Position numbers and translations under genes: made by a program. From contig QEVR01000002.1 in the NCBI GenBank assembly GCA_003576745.1, forward strand, positions 237,884 to 301,883: a DNA stretch of 64,000 bases, in the 5' to 3' direction. Below, one piece after another: positions 25,301 to 32,929 of this stretch (position 1 is its first letter; each line of letters begins with the position of its first letter). The notes under the pieces are model-generated. The model saw only the letters and a list, made by a program, of their open reading frames with translations. It searched no databases and was not told the origin of the DNA. This stretch comes from Candidatus Uhrbacteria bacterium. Lineage in GTDB: Bacteria > Patescibacteriota > Patescibacteriia > 2-12-FULL-60-25.

Positions 25301-25855
25301 ATGACACCTATTTTGTGGGTTATTATCATTCTCGTTGCCGTACTAGCCATATGGTTCATCGGAACCTATAACGGCCTCATCACGCTCCGAAACAAACTGG
25401 AGGAAGCCTGGTCGGACATCGACGTGCAAACCAAGCGTCGCTATGACCTAATCCCGAATCTCGTGGAAATGGTCAAGGGATACGCAAAGCACGAGGCAAC
25501 CGTGTTCCAAAACGTCACAGAGGCGCGCAACGTCGCCATGAATGCCAAGGGTCCGCACGAAAAAGCCGAAGCCGAAAACATGCTCGCCGGAACGCTCAAA
25601 ACGCTTTTCGCCGTTGCGGAGAACTATCCGGACCTCAAGGCCAATGTGAATTTCCTGGATCTTCAAAAGACGCTTACGGACATCGAGGACAAAATCCAAG
25701 CAGCGCGGCGCTTTTACAACGGCAATGTGCGCGACTTCAACACCAAGCTCCAGGTGTTCCCGACCAATATGATTGCCGGCATGCTCGGTTTTTCCGCCCG
25801 AGAATTCTTTGAAGCGGAAGCAGAAGCCAAGCAGAATGTGCAAGTGAAATTCTAA
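25301..25855 (+). CDS. lemA: LemA family membrane protein
   Basis: 184 residues. One N-terminal membrane helix (about 3-24), then the LemA helical domain with the signatures TYNGLITLRNKLEEAWSDID, KRRYDLIPNLVEMVKGYAKHE and NGNVRDFNTKLQVFPTNMIA. LemA proteins are widespread in bacteria including Patescibacteria; the function is poorly defined. No adjacent partner such as an HtpX-like protease or TPM-domain protein is seen; the next gene is a ClpC-type ATPase 109 nt downstream. Confidence 0.93.
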   Translation: MTPILWVIIILVAVLAIWFIGTYNGLITLRNKLEEAWSDIDVQTKRRYDLIPNLVEMVKGYAKHEATVFQNVTEARNVAMNAKGPHEKAEAENMLAGTLKTLFAVAENYPDLKANVNFLDLQKTLTDIEDKIQAARRFYNGNVRDFNTKLQVFPTNMIAGMLGFSAREFFEAEAEAKQNVQVKF

Positions 25856-25920
25856 CGGAAACGCCGGAGCGACAGAACGGTAAAATACTCCGCGCCGGAG
25901 ACGTGCACAGAAACCAATGG

Positions 25921-25943
25921 AACGCGGCGCGCATACGCCGCGT
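25921..25943 (+). promoter_or_regulatory. Hairpin between lemA and the Clp ATPase gene
   Basis: Perfect 9-bp stem AACGCGGCG-CGCATA-CGCCGCGTT, 65 nt after the lemA stop and 21 nt before the clp ATG. It has no strong T-run, so it could be a weak terminator of lemA or a 5' UTR structure of the clp mRNA. Confidence 0.45.
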
Positions 25944-25964
25944 TCGTTGCATCTTCCCCCTCCT

Positions 25965-28448
25965 ATGCTCGAACCAGACTTTATCGCACGATTCACCACC
26001 CATTTGCGCGAAGCGCTCCAACACGCGCTCGAGTTTGCCGTACGCTCCGGCCGCGAGCTCGTGGCGCCGGGAGATTTACTTGTCGGACTCCTTCATGAAA
26101 AAGGGTCCATCGGGACTGAACTTCTCATGAAAGCCGGCATCACCCTTGAAGCTGCCGAGCGGGCGTTCCGGGGAACGCCTGATGCCAATCCGAAAGGCGA
26201 AACGCTCACGCCCGACTTGTCCGTGCCGGTAAAGCGCATTCTGGAACGCTGCATTCTTACCGCGCATTTGCATGAGCATAAATACGTGGGCACGGAACAC
26301 TTGGTGGGCGCCTTACTCGCCATCGACCTGCCGGATGTCGCCCGCTTTCTTTCCTCGTCCGGCGCATCTGCGGAACAGCTCAAAGAGCATGTGGGCAATA
26401 TCCTGACGTCCACGAGCAGATTTCCGGACATCGCGGTGCCGCATCTTTCGCTGGAGGAGGATGTCGGAGAGGCGGCCGCGCAAAAGGCCCAAACCGTTCC
26501 CCGTCCGGGGCGCATGCCATCTGCGCTCGAAGCCTTTTCACGGGAACTTACTGAACAGGCCACGGCGGAACAGCTGGATCCGGTGATCGGACGCGAGCGC
26601 GAGCTGGAACGCGTGGTGGAAATTTTGTGTCGGCGCACCAAGAACAATCCCATTTTGCTGGGCGAGCCCGGGGTAGGAAAAACCGCCATCGTCGAAGGAC
26701 TCGCAAAACTCCTCGCCGCGGGCGATGTGCCGGATGCTCTGCATGGAAAACGGCTGCTCTCCGTAGACTTGGCGCTCACGGTAGCCGGCACCATGTATCG
26801 CGGCGAATTCGAGGCGCGGCTGAAACAGCTCGTTGACGAAGTCAAAACAGACCAGAATATTATCCTGTTCATCGACGAGGTTCACAATATTGTGGGCGCG
26901 GGTTCGACATCGGGATCGCTTGATGCCGCGAATATCCTAAAGCCGGCGCTCGCTCGCGGAGATATTCGCTGCATCGGCGCGACCACCTGGGGGGAATATA
27001 AAAAATTCATCGAGGCGGACGCGGCTCTGGAGCGCCGTTTTCAACCGGTAAGCATCGAAGAGCCCTCGGCTATGCAGGCTCGCGCCATGCTGGAGGGACT
27101 GCGCGAACGCTATGCCAGGCATCATGGCGTGTCCTATGACGATGACGCGCTGGATGCGGCGGTATACATGGCAGAACGGTACATGACGGACCGCATGTTC
27201 CCGGACAAAGCCATAGACCTTATCGACGAAGCGGCGGCGAGCGTGGTTGCGGCGCGCAGAAATCACGAGGTGATGGAGCGCCTCCGTACACTCGAAGCGG
27301 CGCGGTCGGCAACCGGCCTGGCGAAAGAAGAGGCGGTCTCCCAGGAACGCATGGATGAAGCCGCGGCATTCAAGCGGGAAGAAGACGCCCTGAACACGGA
27401 ATGGGAGCACTTGCGGTCTTCCCTCGAACAAAAACGCGATGACCATGCTCCCCGCGTGACGGTGCGCGATGTGGCATCTGTTGTTGCGCGTATCGCGAAC
27501 ATCCCCGTGGAGACCATTTTGGCCACCGAACGCGAACGCATGAAGGATCTCGACATACGCCTGGGCGCCGCAATTATCGGCCAGACGCGCGCGGTCGCCG
27601 ACGTGGCAGATGCGGTGCGCAAGGCGCGCCTCGGTCTGAACGATCAGCGCCGTCCGAAAATTTCCATGCTCTTTGCCGGCCCCTCCGGCACGGGAAAAAC
27701 AGAAATGGCAAGAACGCTGGCAGAGGAGCTCTTCGGCCGGAAGGATGCCCTACTCAAACTCGACATGTCGGAATTCGCCGAAGGATTCTCGGCGTCCAAA
27801 CTGCTTGGTTCCCCCGCGGGCTATGTGGGATACCGAGAATCCAACCGCTTTACGGATGCCGTGCGCAAACGCCCGCATTGCGTGGTGTGTTTCGATGAAA
27901 TCGAAAAAGCGCATCCGGAAGTGCTGAACCTGCTCCTCCAACTTTTGGAAGACGGCCAGGTGACGGATTCCACGGGAAGACCCGTAAGTTTCCGGCAGAG
28001 CTATATCATCCTCACGTCGAATGTGGGCGCAGATTCCCTTGGAAAAAAGACGCTCGGCTTTGGGGATGCATCAGGTCACGGTTCCGCCTTTGAGGCGCTT
28101 GTGCGGAGCGACATCGAGGAACGCTTCCGTCCCGAACTCTTAAACCGTCTGGATCGGGTGGTTGTTTTTCAGCCGCTTCAGGAAGCCCATCTCAAGGAAA
28201 TCATCCGTCGGGAGCTCGAGCTTGCCCTTGAACGCGTGCGCCAGGCCCAGCGCGTGGCCTGCACGGCTGGTGACGACGTGCTGGACTGGCTCCTGACGCG
28301 TCCGATCCCGGAAAAAGAGGGGGCGCGCGCCGCGCGTCGGCTGGTGGAATGCGAGATTACGAATCTTGTCGGCAACCTTCTGTCCCGCCAGCCTGGAAAA
28401 CGGAAAATAACCCTGAAGATCACGAAAAAAGGCCTGCAGGCTCTGTAA
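25965..28448 (+). CDS. clpC: ClpC-type AAA+ unfoldase
   Basis: About 827 residues from ATG 25965 (MLEPDFIARF); the in-frame ATG at 25917 would overlap the hairpin. Hexameric ATPase that unfolds proteins, usually for ClpP. Domains: N-terminal Clp repeat pair (1-150), first AAA+ with Walker A GEPGVGKTA (near 232) and IILFIDEVHNIVGAG, a short middle coiled coil (about 420-490), second AAA+ with Walker A GPSGTGKTE (near 572) and VVCFDEIEKAHPEVLN, and the D2 C-terminal domain. The short middle region fits ClpC better than ClpB. I do not see a clear LGF-type ClpP loop, so partnership with ClpP is not proven. No clpP is in the window. Confidence 0.88.
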   Translation: MLEPDFIARFTTHLREALQHALEFAVRSGRELVAPGDLLVGLLHEKGSIGTELLMKAGITLEAAERAFRGTPDANPKGETLTPDLSVPVKRILERCILTAHLHEHKYVGTEHLVGALLAIDLPDVARFLSSSGASAEQLKEHVGNILTSTSRFPDIAVPHLSLEEDVGEAAAQKAQTVPRPGRMPSALEAFSRELTEQATAEQLDPVIGRERELERVVEILCRRTKNNPILLGEPGVGKTAIVEGLAKLLAAGDVPDALHGKRLLSVDLALTVAGTMYRGEFEARLKQLVDEVKTDQNIILFIDEVHNIVGAGSTSGSLDAANILKPALARGDIRCIGATTWGEYKKFIEADAALERRFQPVSIEEPSAMQARAMLEGLRERYARHHGVSYDDDALDAAVYMAERYMTDRMFPDKAIDLIDEAAASVVAARRNHEVMERLRTLEAARSATGLAKEEAVSQERMDEAAAFKREEDALNTEWEHLRSSLEQKRDDHAPRVTVRDVASVVARIANIPVETILATERERMKDLDIRLGAAIIGQTRAVADVADAVRKARLGLNDQRRPKISMLFAGPSGTGKTEMARTLAEELFGRKDALLKLDMSEFAEGFSASKLLGSPAGYVGYRESNRFTDAVRKRPHCVVCFDEIEKAHPEVLNLLLQLLEDGQVTDSTGRPVSFRQSYIILTSNVGADSLGKKTLGFGDASGHGSAFEALVRSDIEERFRPELLNRLDRVVVFQPLQEAHLKEIIRRELELALERVRQAQRVACTAGDDVLDWLLTRPIPEKEGARAARRLVECEITNLVGNLLSRQPGKRKITLKITKKGLQAL

Positions 28449-28476
28449 ACATCCCGGTTTGCCGGGATGTTTATTT
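28448..28476 (+). terminator. Rho-independent terminator of clpC
   Basis: Perfect 10-bp hairpin AACATCCCGG-TTTG-CCGGGATGTT followed by TATTT, beginning at the last base of the clpC stop codon. Confidence 0.85.
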
Positions 28477-28499
28477 CGGGCTGGGACGCGCGCGCATGC

Positions 28500-28505
28500 T
28501 ACACT
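28500..28505 (+). promoter_or_regulatory. -10-like box directly before the 28512 start
   Basis: TACACT ends 6 nt before the ATG at 28512 and just after the clpC terminator, so transcription would begin at or next to the start codon. The same spacing is found before several other genes in the window. Confidence 0.45.
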
Positions 28506-28511
28506 TTTCTC

Positions 28512-29381
28512 ATGCCAGACGGGAGACGAACGGGTCCTGAATCCGGAGCGCGGCCGGCGCCGCGCGGTGCACCTGCGGGAGATTCGTCGCGGATGCGATT
28601 CGCATCCACACTCGCGGCCCAGCAGGCCGGAGACCGCATTGCCGGAGGAGGTGCCGCCGATGAAATCGGCGGCGAAGTTGGGACGGGACGGAGCGCCGAA
28701 GAACCCGTGTTTCTGGAGCTCCCGACCAAAAGCTATACGGCGCGCTCCACCGAAGAGGAACAGGAAATCGCCCGCCAGCAGGCTATGCTGCAAACGGCGA
28801 GACGCTTTGTGGAACCCGGCGGTCCGCCGCCGCAAACCGAAGCCGCACCGGGAGAAGAACGGCAGCGGCAAGGCGAAGCTCCGGCCGAAGCGGGCCCCTC
28901 CGTGGCGGAGCCTGCAAGGCAAGCACGCATTCAGGCGATGCTTCAAGAAGCACAGCAGGATGCCCGCGGCCAAGAGGAACAGGAGCAATTGAGTAAGCTT
29001 GAGGAGGCGGCAAAGCGCTTTCAGAGCCAGCGCCAGCAGGCAATACGGATAAGCAAAATGTCCCGTAATGTCATGAAGGCAGTTCAGATCGGCGGCGGGG
29101 CATCCGTTATCACGATTATTACCCTCATTATCCAGGTGAATCTGGAAACCCTGAATAAATGGATCACGCAGATACGAATTCCCTTTCTCTATGAAGTAGA
29201 GAAACCTCCGAAACTCGGACTGGATGACGGGTTTACCTGCTGCGTGGACTGCATTGTGTCTTACATGTGCCTAACAACGCTTGCGCAATTCATCCTGATC
29301 GTCATTATCATCGGCGTCATTACCGCGGCACTCACCCAGCTTCTTGGACCTTTGTACGACTTTTTGCGCCCTCTCTTTTAG
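28512..29381 (+). CDS. Membrane protein with disordered N-terminus, secretion-cluster
   Basis: 289 residues from ATG 28512 (MPDGRRTGPESG). The first about 130 residues are Gly/Ala/Glu/Pro-rich and probably disordered; residues about 130-190 form a Gln/Glu/Arg-rich coiled coil (ARIQAMLQEAQQDARGQEEQ). Two hydrophobic helices follow (about 195-215 and 255-280), with a short segment between them holding CCVDCIVSYMC. The C-terminus ends in a hydrophobic LLGPLYDFLRPLF. No family recognised. Its place at the head of the pilin-like cluster and two-helix C-terminus suggest a membrane component of the same machine. Confidence 0.65.
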   Translation: MPDGRRTGPESGARPAPRGAPAGDSSRMRFASTLAAQQAGDRIAGGGAADEIGGEVGTGRSAEEPVFLELPTKSYTARSTEEEQEIARQQAMLQTARRFVEPGGPPPQTEAAPGEERQRQGEAPAEAGPSVAEPARQARIQAMLQEAQQDARGQEEQEQLSKLEEAAKRFQSQRQQAIRISKMSRNVMKAVQIGGGASVITIITLIIQVNLETLNKWITQIRIPFLYEVEKPPKLGLDDGFTCCVDCIVSYMCLTTLAQFILIVIIIGVITAALTQLLGPLYDFLRPLF

Positions 29382-29419
29382 TGGGAATTTCTGCGCAAAG
29401 ACGGTATACTTAATTTTGT

Positions 29420-30649
29420 ATGTCCGATCGACTCAAACGGATTCTTTTTATCGCATTTTTCATTGTCTTCTCTATTGGCATCGGAGGCGCTATCTACATG
29501 TATTTTTTCCGGCCCGTACCGGCCCCGACTCCGGTTGTGCCGCCGGAGGAGCTTGGCGGCGCATTGCCCGGCGCCGGCGAAGGCGCTCCCGGCATCCCCG
29601 GCGAAGTCCTTCCGCCTGGCGCGCTCCCCTCGGCCGAGGCCGTACCGGGCGCCGTCGCGCCCACGCCAGTGTCAGAGCTTCAAACGGTCATTCTGAACGA
29701 GGGAATCTCCAACAATGTCTCGCTCTCCTCCGACGGCAGAAGCGCGCGCTATTACAGTCCGGAGGATTCAAAATTCTATAAGGTGAATGCGGACGGGCTT
29801 ATTACCGCCTTAAGCGACCAAACATTTCCGAGCGTGGAATCGGTTTCATGGGGGCATACAAGAGATCAGGCAATTCTCTCATTCCCAGACGGGTCGAATA
29901 TCTATTATGACTTTGCGAGCGGAAAGCAAAAGACGCTTCCCCAGCACTGGAATGACTTTGATTTTTCGCCGGATGACAAGAACATCGTGGCAAAGAGCGA
30001 TGCCGTAGCGCCGGAATCCCGCTTTCTCATTGTCGCCGATCCGGACGGAAGCAACCCGCGCGCCATCGAACCGCTCGGAAATAACAGTAATAAAACCTTC
30101 CCCGTGTGGACAGACAATAAACAGATTATCGCCTATGCCACGGTGGGCGAGGCCAAGGGGTTCGACAGGCAGGAAATCATCATGATCGGGCAGAACCATG
30201 AAAACTTCAAAGGCCTCCTCGTGGAAGGACGAGGCTTTACGCCGCTCTGGTCTCCCACGGGACGGCAAATCGTGTACAGCGTATGGAATGCGGAAAGCGG
30301 TTTTCGTCCGGAACTGTGGACAAGCGGCGGATCAGCGGAAAATATGAATCAGAACCGCATAAAGCTGGGCATACAAACATGGGCGGATAAATGCGTCTGG
30401 GCCAATGAAACAACGCTCTATTGCGGCGTCCCCTCATCACTCCCCTCCGGTGCGGGCCTTGAACGCAGTTTATTTACGAATACCGTGGATAATGTGATGA
30501 AAATTGATCTTGCTACCGGCGAACAAATTCAACTCGGGTCGCCCGGCACGGGCTTAAGCGTCACGAATCCCGTTATTGTCGATGAGGGCAGATATCTGAT
30601 GTTCCGCGACGCCGCCACAGGCGGCCTGTATCGCTTCCGCCTATTCTAA
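29420..30649 (+). CDS. Membrane-anchored beta-propeller (TolB/WD40-like)
   Basis: 409 residues: N-terminal membrane anchor (about 8-29), a Pro/Gly/Ala-rich stalk (30-85), then a beta-propeller domain with TolB-like repeat words such as SLSSDGRSARYYS, VSWGHTRDQAILSFPDGS, DFDFSPDDKNIVAKS and PLWSPTGRQIVYS. It should sit on the outer face of the membrane and bind protein or glycan. TATACT (29405-29410) lies 9 nt before the ATG. The downstream DsbA-like gene follows after 8 nt, so they are probably co-transcribed with the pilin-like genes. Confidence 0.75.
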   Translation: MSDRLKRILFIAFFIVFSIGIGGAIYMYFFRPVPAPTPVVPPEELGGALPGAGEGAPGIPGEVLPPGALPSAEAVPGAVAPTPVSELQTVILNEGISNNVSLSSDGRSARYYSPEDSKFYKVNADGLITALSDQTFPSVESVSWGHTRDQAILSFPDGSNIYYDFASGKQKTLPQHWNDFDFSPDDKNIVAKSDAVAPESRFLIVADPDGSNPRAIEPLGNNSNKTFPVWTDNKQIIAYATVGEAKGFDRQEIIMIGQNHENFKGLLVEGRGFTPLWSPTGRQIVYSVWNAESGFRPELWTSGGSAENMNQNRIKLGIQTWADKCVWANETTLYCGVPSSLPSGAGLERSLFTNTVDNVMKIDLATGEQIQLGSPGTGLSVTNPVIVDEGRYLMFRDAATGGLYRFRLF

Positions 30650-30657
30650 TCCATACC

Positions 30658-31389
30658 ATGAGTCGCCAGCGCTTGGTGCTTTTCAGCCTCCTCACCGTCC
30701 TCTTCGTGGGCGTGGGCATGCTGTATTTCACCATGGTGTGGAGGGAGTCAACGACGCGCTTTCGTACCGGACTCCCGATTCCGAAACATATCCTCCCCGA
30801 CGAATTGAAAACCGCGAATGACCTGATTCCGCAAGGACCGCCGCAGGCTCCGGATATCCGCCCCACCGACCCCGTGCTGTCCGGCAATGCGCAAAGCCCG
30901 GTAACCCTCATAGTATTCGGCGACTTTGAATGCGGGGTATGTAAAGACCAAGCAGTCGCCATTGAGGAGAGCCTTGCAGCTATCGGGAACCGGAATCTTG
31001 TGCGTGTAATTTGGCGAGATCTTCCCCTGATAAACCAGCATGCTCGCGCCATGTCAGCCGCAACGGTCGCGGAATGCGCCGGACGCCAGGGCCGATTCAA
31101 ACAGATGCACGATCTCCTGTTTTCCCAAGCGAATACCTTTTCGGATGATGAGTACCTCTCCTTTATGCGCCGTCTGAACCTGAATCAGGAAGATTTTCTC
31201 GTGTGCCTGCGCGACCCGGCCATTTCGTTCCGTCTGAATGGAGACATCGAAGATGCGCGTAAGCGCGCCATCGGCGAAGTACCGACCATGTTTATCAATG
31301 GCCAGCCGATCGCGGGCTATGTGGACGCGGACACCCTCACGGCCATCTTGAAACGCGAAACGCAAAAGGCTTCCTCCAATCCATCATAA
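30658..31389 (+). CDS. DsbA-like thiol oxidase, membrane anchored
   Basis: 243 residues: N-terminal membrane helix (about 6-26), then a thioredoxin-fold domain of the DsbA/DSBA-like (thioredoxin_4) type. Active site FECGVCKDQ, Cys94 and Cys97, and the cis-proline loop EVPTMFINGQP near residue 211. It probably forms disulfides in exported proteins. Its TAA overlaps by one base the ATG of the next gene, a Cys-rich secreted pilin-like protein, so the oxidase is translationally linked to its likely substrate. No DsbB/VKOR partner is seen in the window. Confidence 0.88.
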   Translation: MSRQRLVLFSLLTVLFVGVGMLYFTMVWRESTTRFRTGLPIPKHILPDELKTANDLIPQGPPQAPDIRPTDPVLSGNAQSPVTLIVFGDFECGVCKDQAVAIEESLAAIGNRNLVRVIWRDLPLINQHARAMSAATVAECAGRQGRFKQMHDLLFSQANTFSDDEYLSFMRRLNLNQEDFLVCLRDPAISFRLNGDIEDARKRAIGEVPTMFINGQPIAGYVDADTLTAILKRETQKASSNPS

Positions 31390-32882
31390 TGCCATTGTTC
31401 GCCGCGCGGATGCTCATCATCGGCGGATGCGCATCCGCCCTGTTTTTTGCAGGTGCGCTCGAGGTACGAGCACAGACAGCATGCTGTGAATGCCACCCTC
31501 CGAATGATCCGAATACCTCAAGCTGCCTGACCGTGCAGGTATCAAAACTGAATGCGGAGGACGATTGCGTTCCGCTTCCGAACAATGTAGGGCTCGCGAA
31601 TGGCTGGACATGCAAAAAAACGCCCCTTTCCTCAACAAAATGCAAAGCCGTAAGCGCCGGGGGCGTGTGCAAAACCACGCCGGTGGATGCGTATTCCATG
31701 GTGGGCGAAGCCGTCGCCGGCTCGACCGCCGCGCCCGCGCAATCGAAACCGGCCCCTGCCATTCTTCCGCAGCTCAACACCAAGATTCCCGGACTCGTGT
31801 TGAACGCAGGGGACGGAGAATCATCCAGCTTGCTCGCGCAATATATTTCAGGCGTCTACCGGTATGCCGTTTCCATTGTAGCCATTGTCTCCGCAATCAT
31901 GTTCATTTACGGCGCCTTTTTGTATCTCGTGTCCGGCGCCACGTCGCAGCAAATCCAGAAAGGAAAAGATATTATGCTCGACGCCGTTGTGGGGCTGATT
32001 CTCGTCCTTTCCGCAACAGCCATTCTCCGAACGATCAATCCAGCAACGATACGCCTGAATGCGCTCAACATCTCTTTGATCGTTCCGATCGATTATCAGT
32101 TCCGCGGCGATGAGGGCCTAGAGGGGACTGGGGCCGCGGGCGAACCAAAAGAAGCGATCGTCCAGGCGGTGATCGAAGGCTCGAAACTGGCGGGGGTCGA
32201 TCCCTGTATCATGCTTGCCATTTGCGAACACGAAACCGGCTTGCGCTCCATCTGGAACGGATGGCCAAACAACCCCAAAGAAAATGCCATCGCCTTTGGT
32301 CCGTGCCAGGTGCTTGCCACAAACTTTCACGATCAAAGTCCGCTCGCCAAAAGACTTCGAAAAGAATTTCCAGATTTTCCCGAAGGGGTAGCGCCGGATC
32401 CGCGGCAAATGTCAAAAACCGCGAAACTTGTTATCGGCGACTGGTTTTTGCAGAACCCAAAAGCCGCCGCCTTTGCGGCAGCGGACATTTTTCGGAGCGC
32501 CTCCTATCGCGGCAATGAGCTCGTGGGCGTGGCAGCCTTCGGAGCCGGAGGCGGGTCCATACAAACCTGGAGAACCGCGACGGCGTGCAGCGTCAAAAGC
32601 GGCGTGAAGATTTCCGGCGGCGGTGATGCCAAGGCATTCGCCGATTCCTGCATTCCAAACGAGGTGGCGATCGTTTCGAAGATAACAGACAAGAGACCTG
32701 AAAAATGCCCGGAGAGCAATTATGAATGTGTTGATTTGAAAGCCGACAAAACCGCGACGCTGCGAGGCCATTGCCGGAACAATCCGAACCAGGAATGCAA
32801 AGGCATGAAAACCAGGGATTTCGTTCAATATGTGATTAAAGCGTATCCGAGAATGGTTCAAAAATACCGCTGTGCTGGTTAA
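31389..32882 (+). CDS. Pilin-like (VirB2/TrbC) protein fused to lytic transglycosylase-like domain
   Basis: 497 residues. Signal peptide (1-29, ending EVRAQ). Cys-rich domain about 30-100, opening CCECHPPNDPNTSSC. A conserved lead-in (AILPQLNTKIPGLVL), then a VirB2/TrbC-like core of two hydrophobic helices at about 156-184 (YAVSIVAIVSAIMFIYGAFL) and 197-216 (DAVVGLILVLSATAILRTI) joined by a short polar loop with GKD. From about 255 a soluble domain starts with AVIEGSKLAGVDPCIMLAIC and CEHETGLRSIWN, resembling SLT lytic transglycosylases (candidate catalytic Glu280 or Glu282), with AFGPCQVL after it. Related to the two following genes through the first half only. I infer a secreted membrane subunit carrying a peptidoglycan-cutting head. 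Confidence 0.75.
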   Translation: MPLFAARMLIIGGCASALFFAGALEVRAQTACCECHPPNDPNTSSCLTVQVSKLNAEDDCVPLPNNVGLANGWTCKKTPLSSTKCKAVSAGGVCKTTPVDAYSMVGEAVAGSTAAPAQSKPAPAILPQLNTKIPGLVLNAGDGESSSLLAQYISGVYRYAVSIVAIVSAIMFIYGAFLYLVSGATSQQIQKGKDIMLDAVVGLILVLSATAILRTINPATIRLNALNISLIVPIDYQFRGDEGLEGTGAAGEPKEAIVQAVIEGSKLAGVDPCIMLAICEHETGLRSIWNGWPNNPKENAIAFGPCQVLATNFHDQSPLAKRLRKEFPDFPEGVAPDPRQMSKTAKLVIGDWFLQNPKAAAFAAADIFRSASYRGNELVGVAAFGAGGGSIQTWRTATACSVKSGVKISGGGDAKAFADSCIPNEVAIVSKITDKRPEKCPESNYECVDLKADKTATLRGHCRNNPNQECKGMKTRDFVQYVIKAYPRMVQKYRCAG

Positions 32883-32929
32883 GTCTGCATGCTAAAATGG
32901 CTACCAGCGGCTCTGCGCGGATGAGTTGC

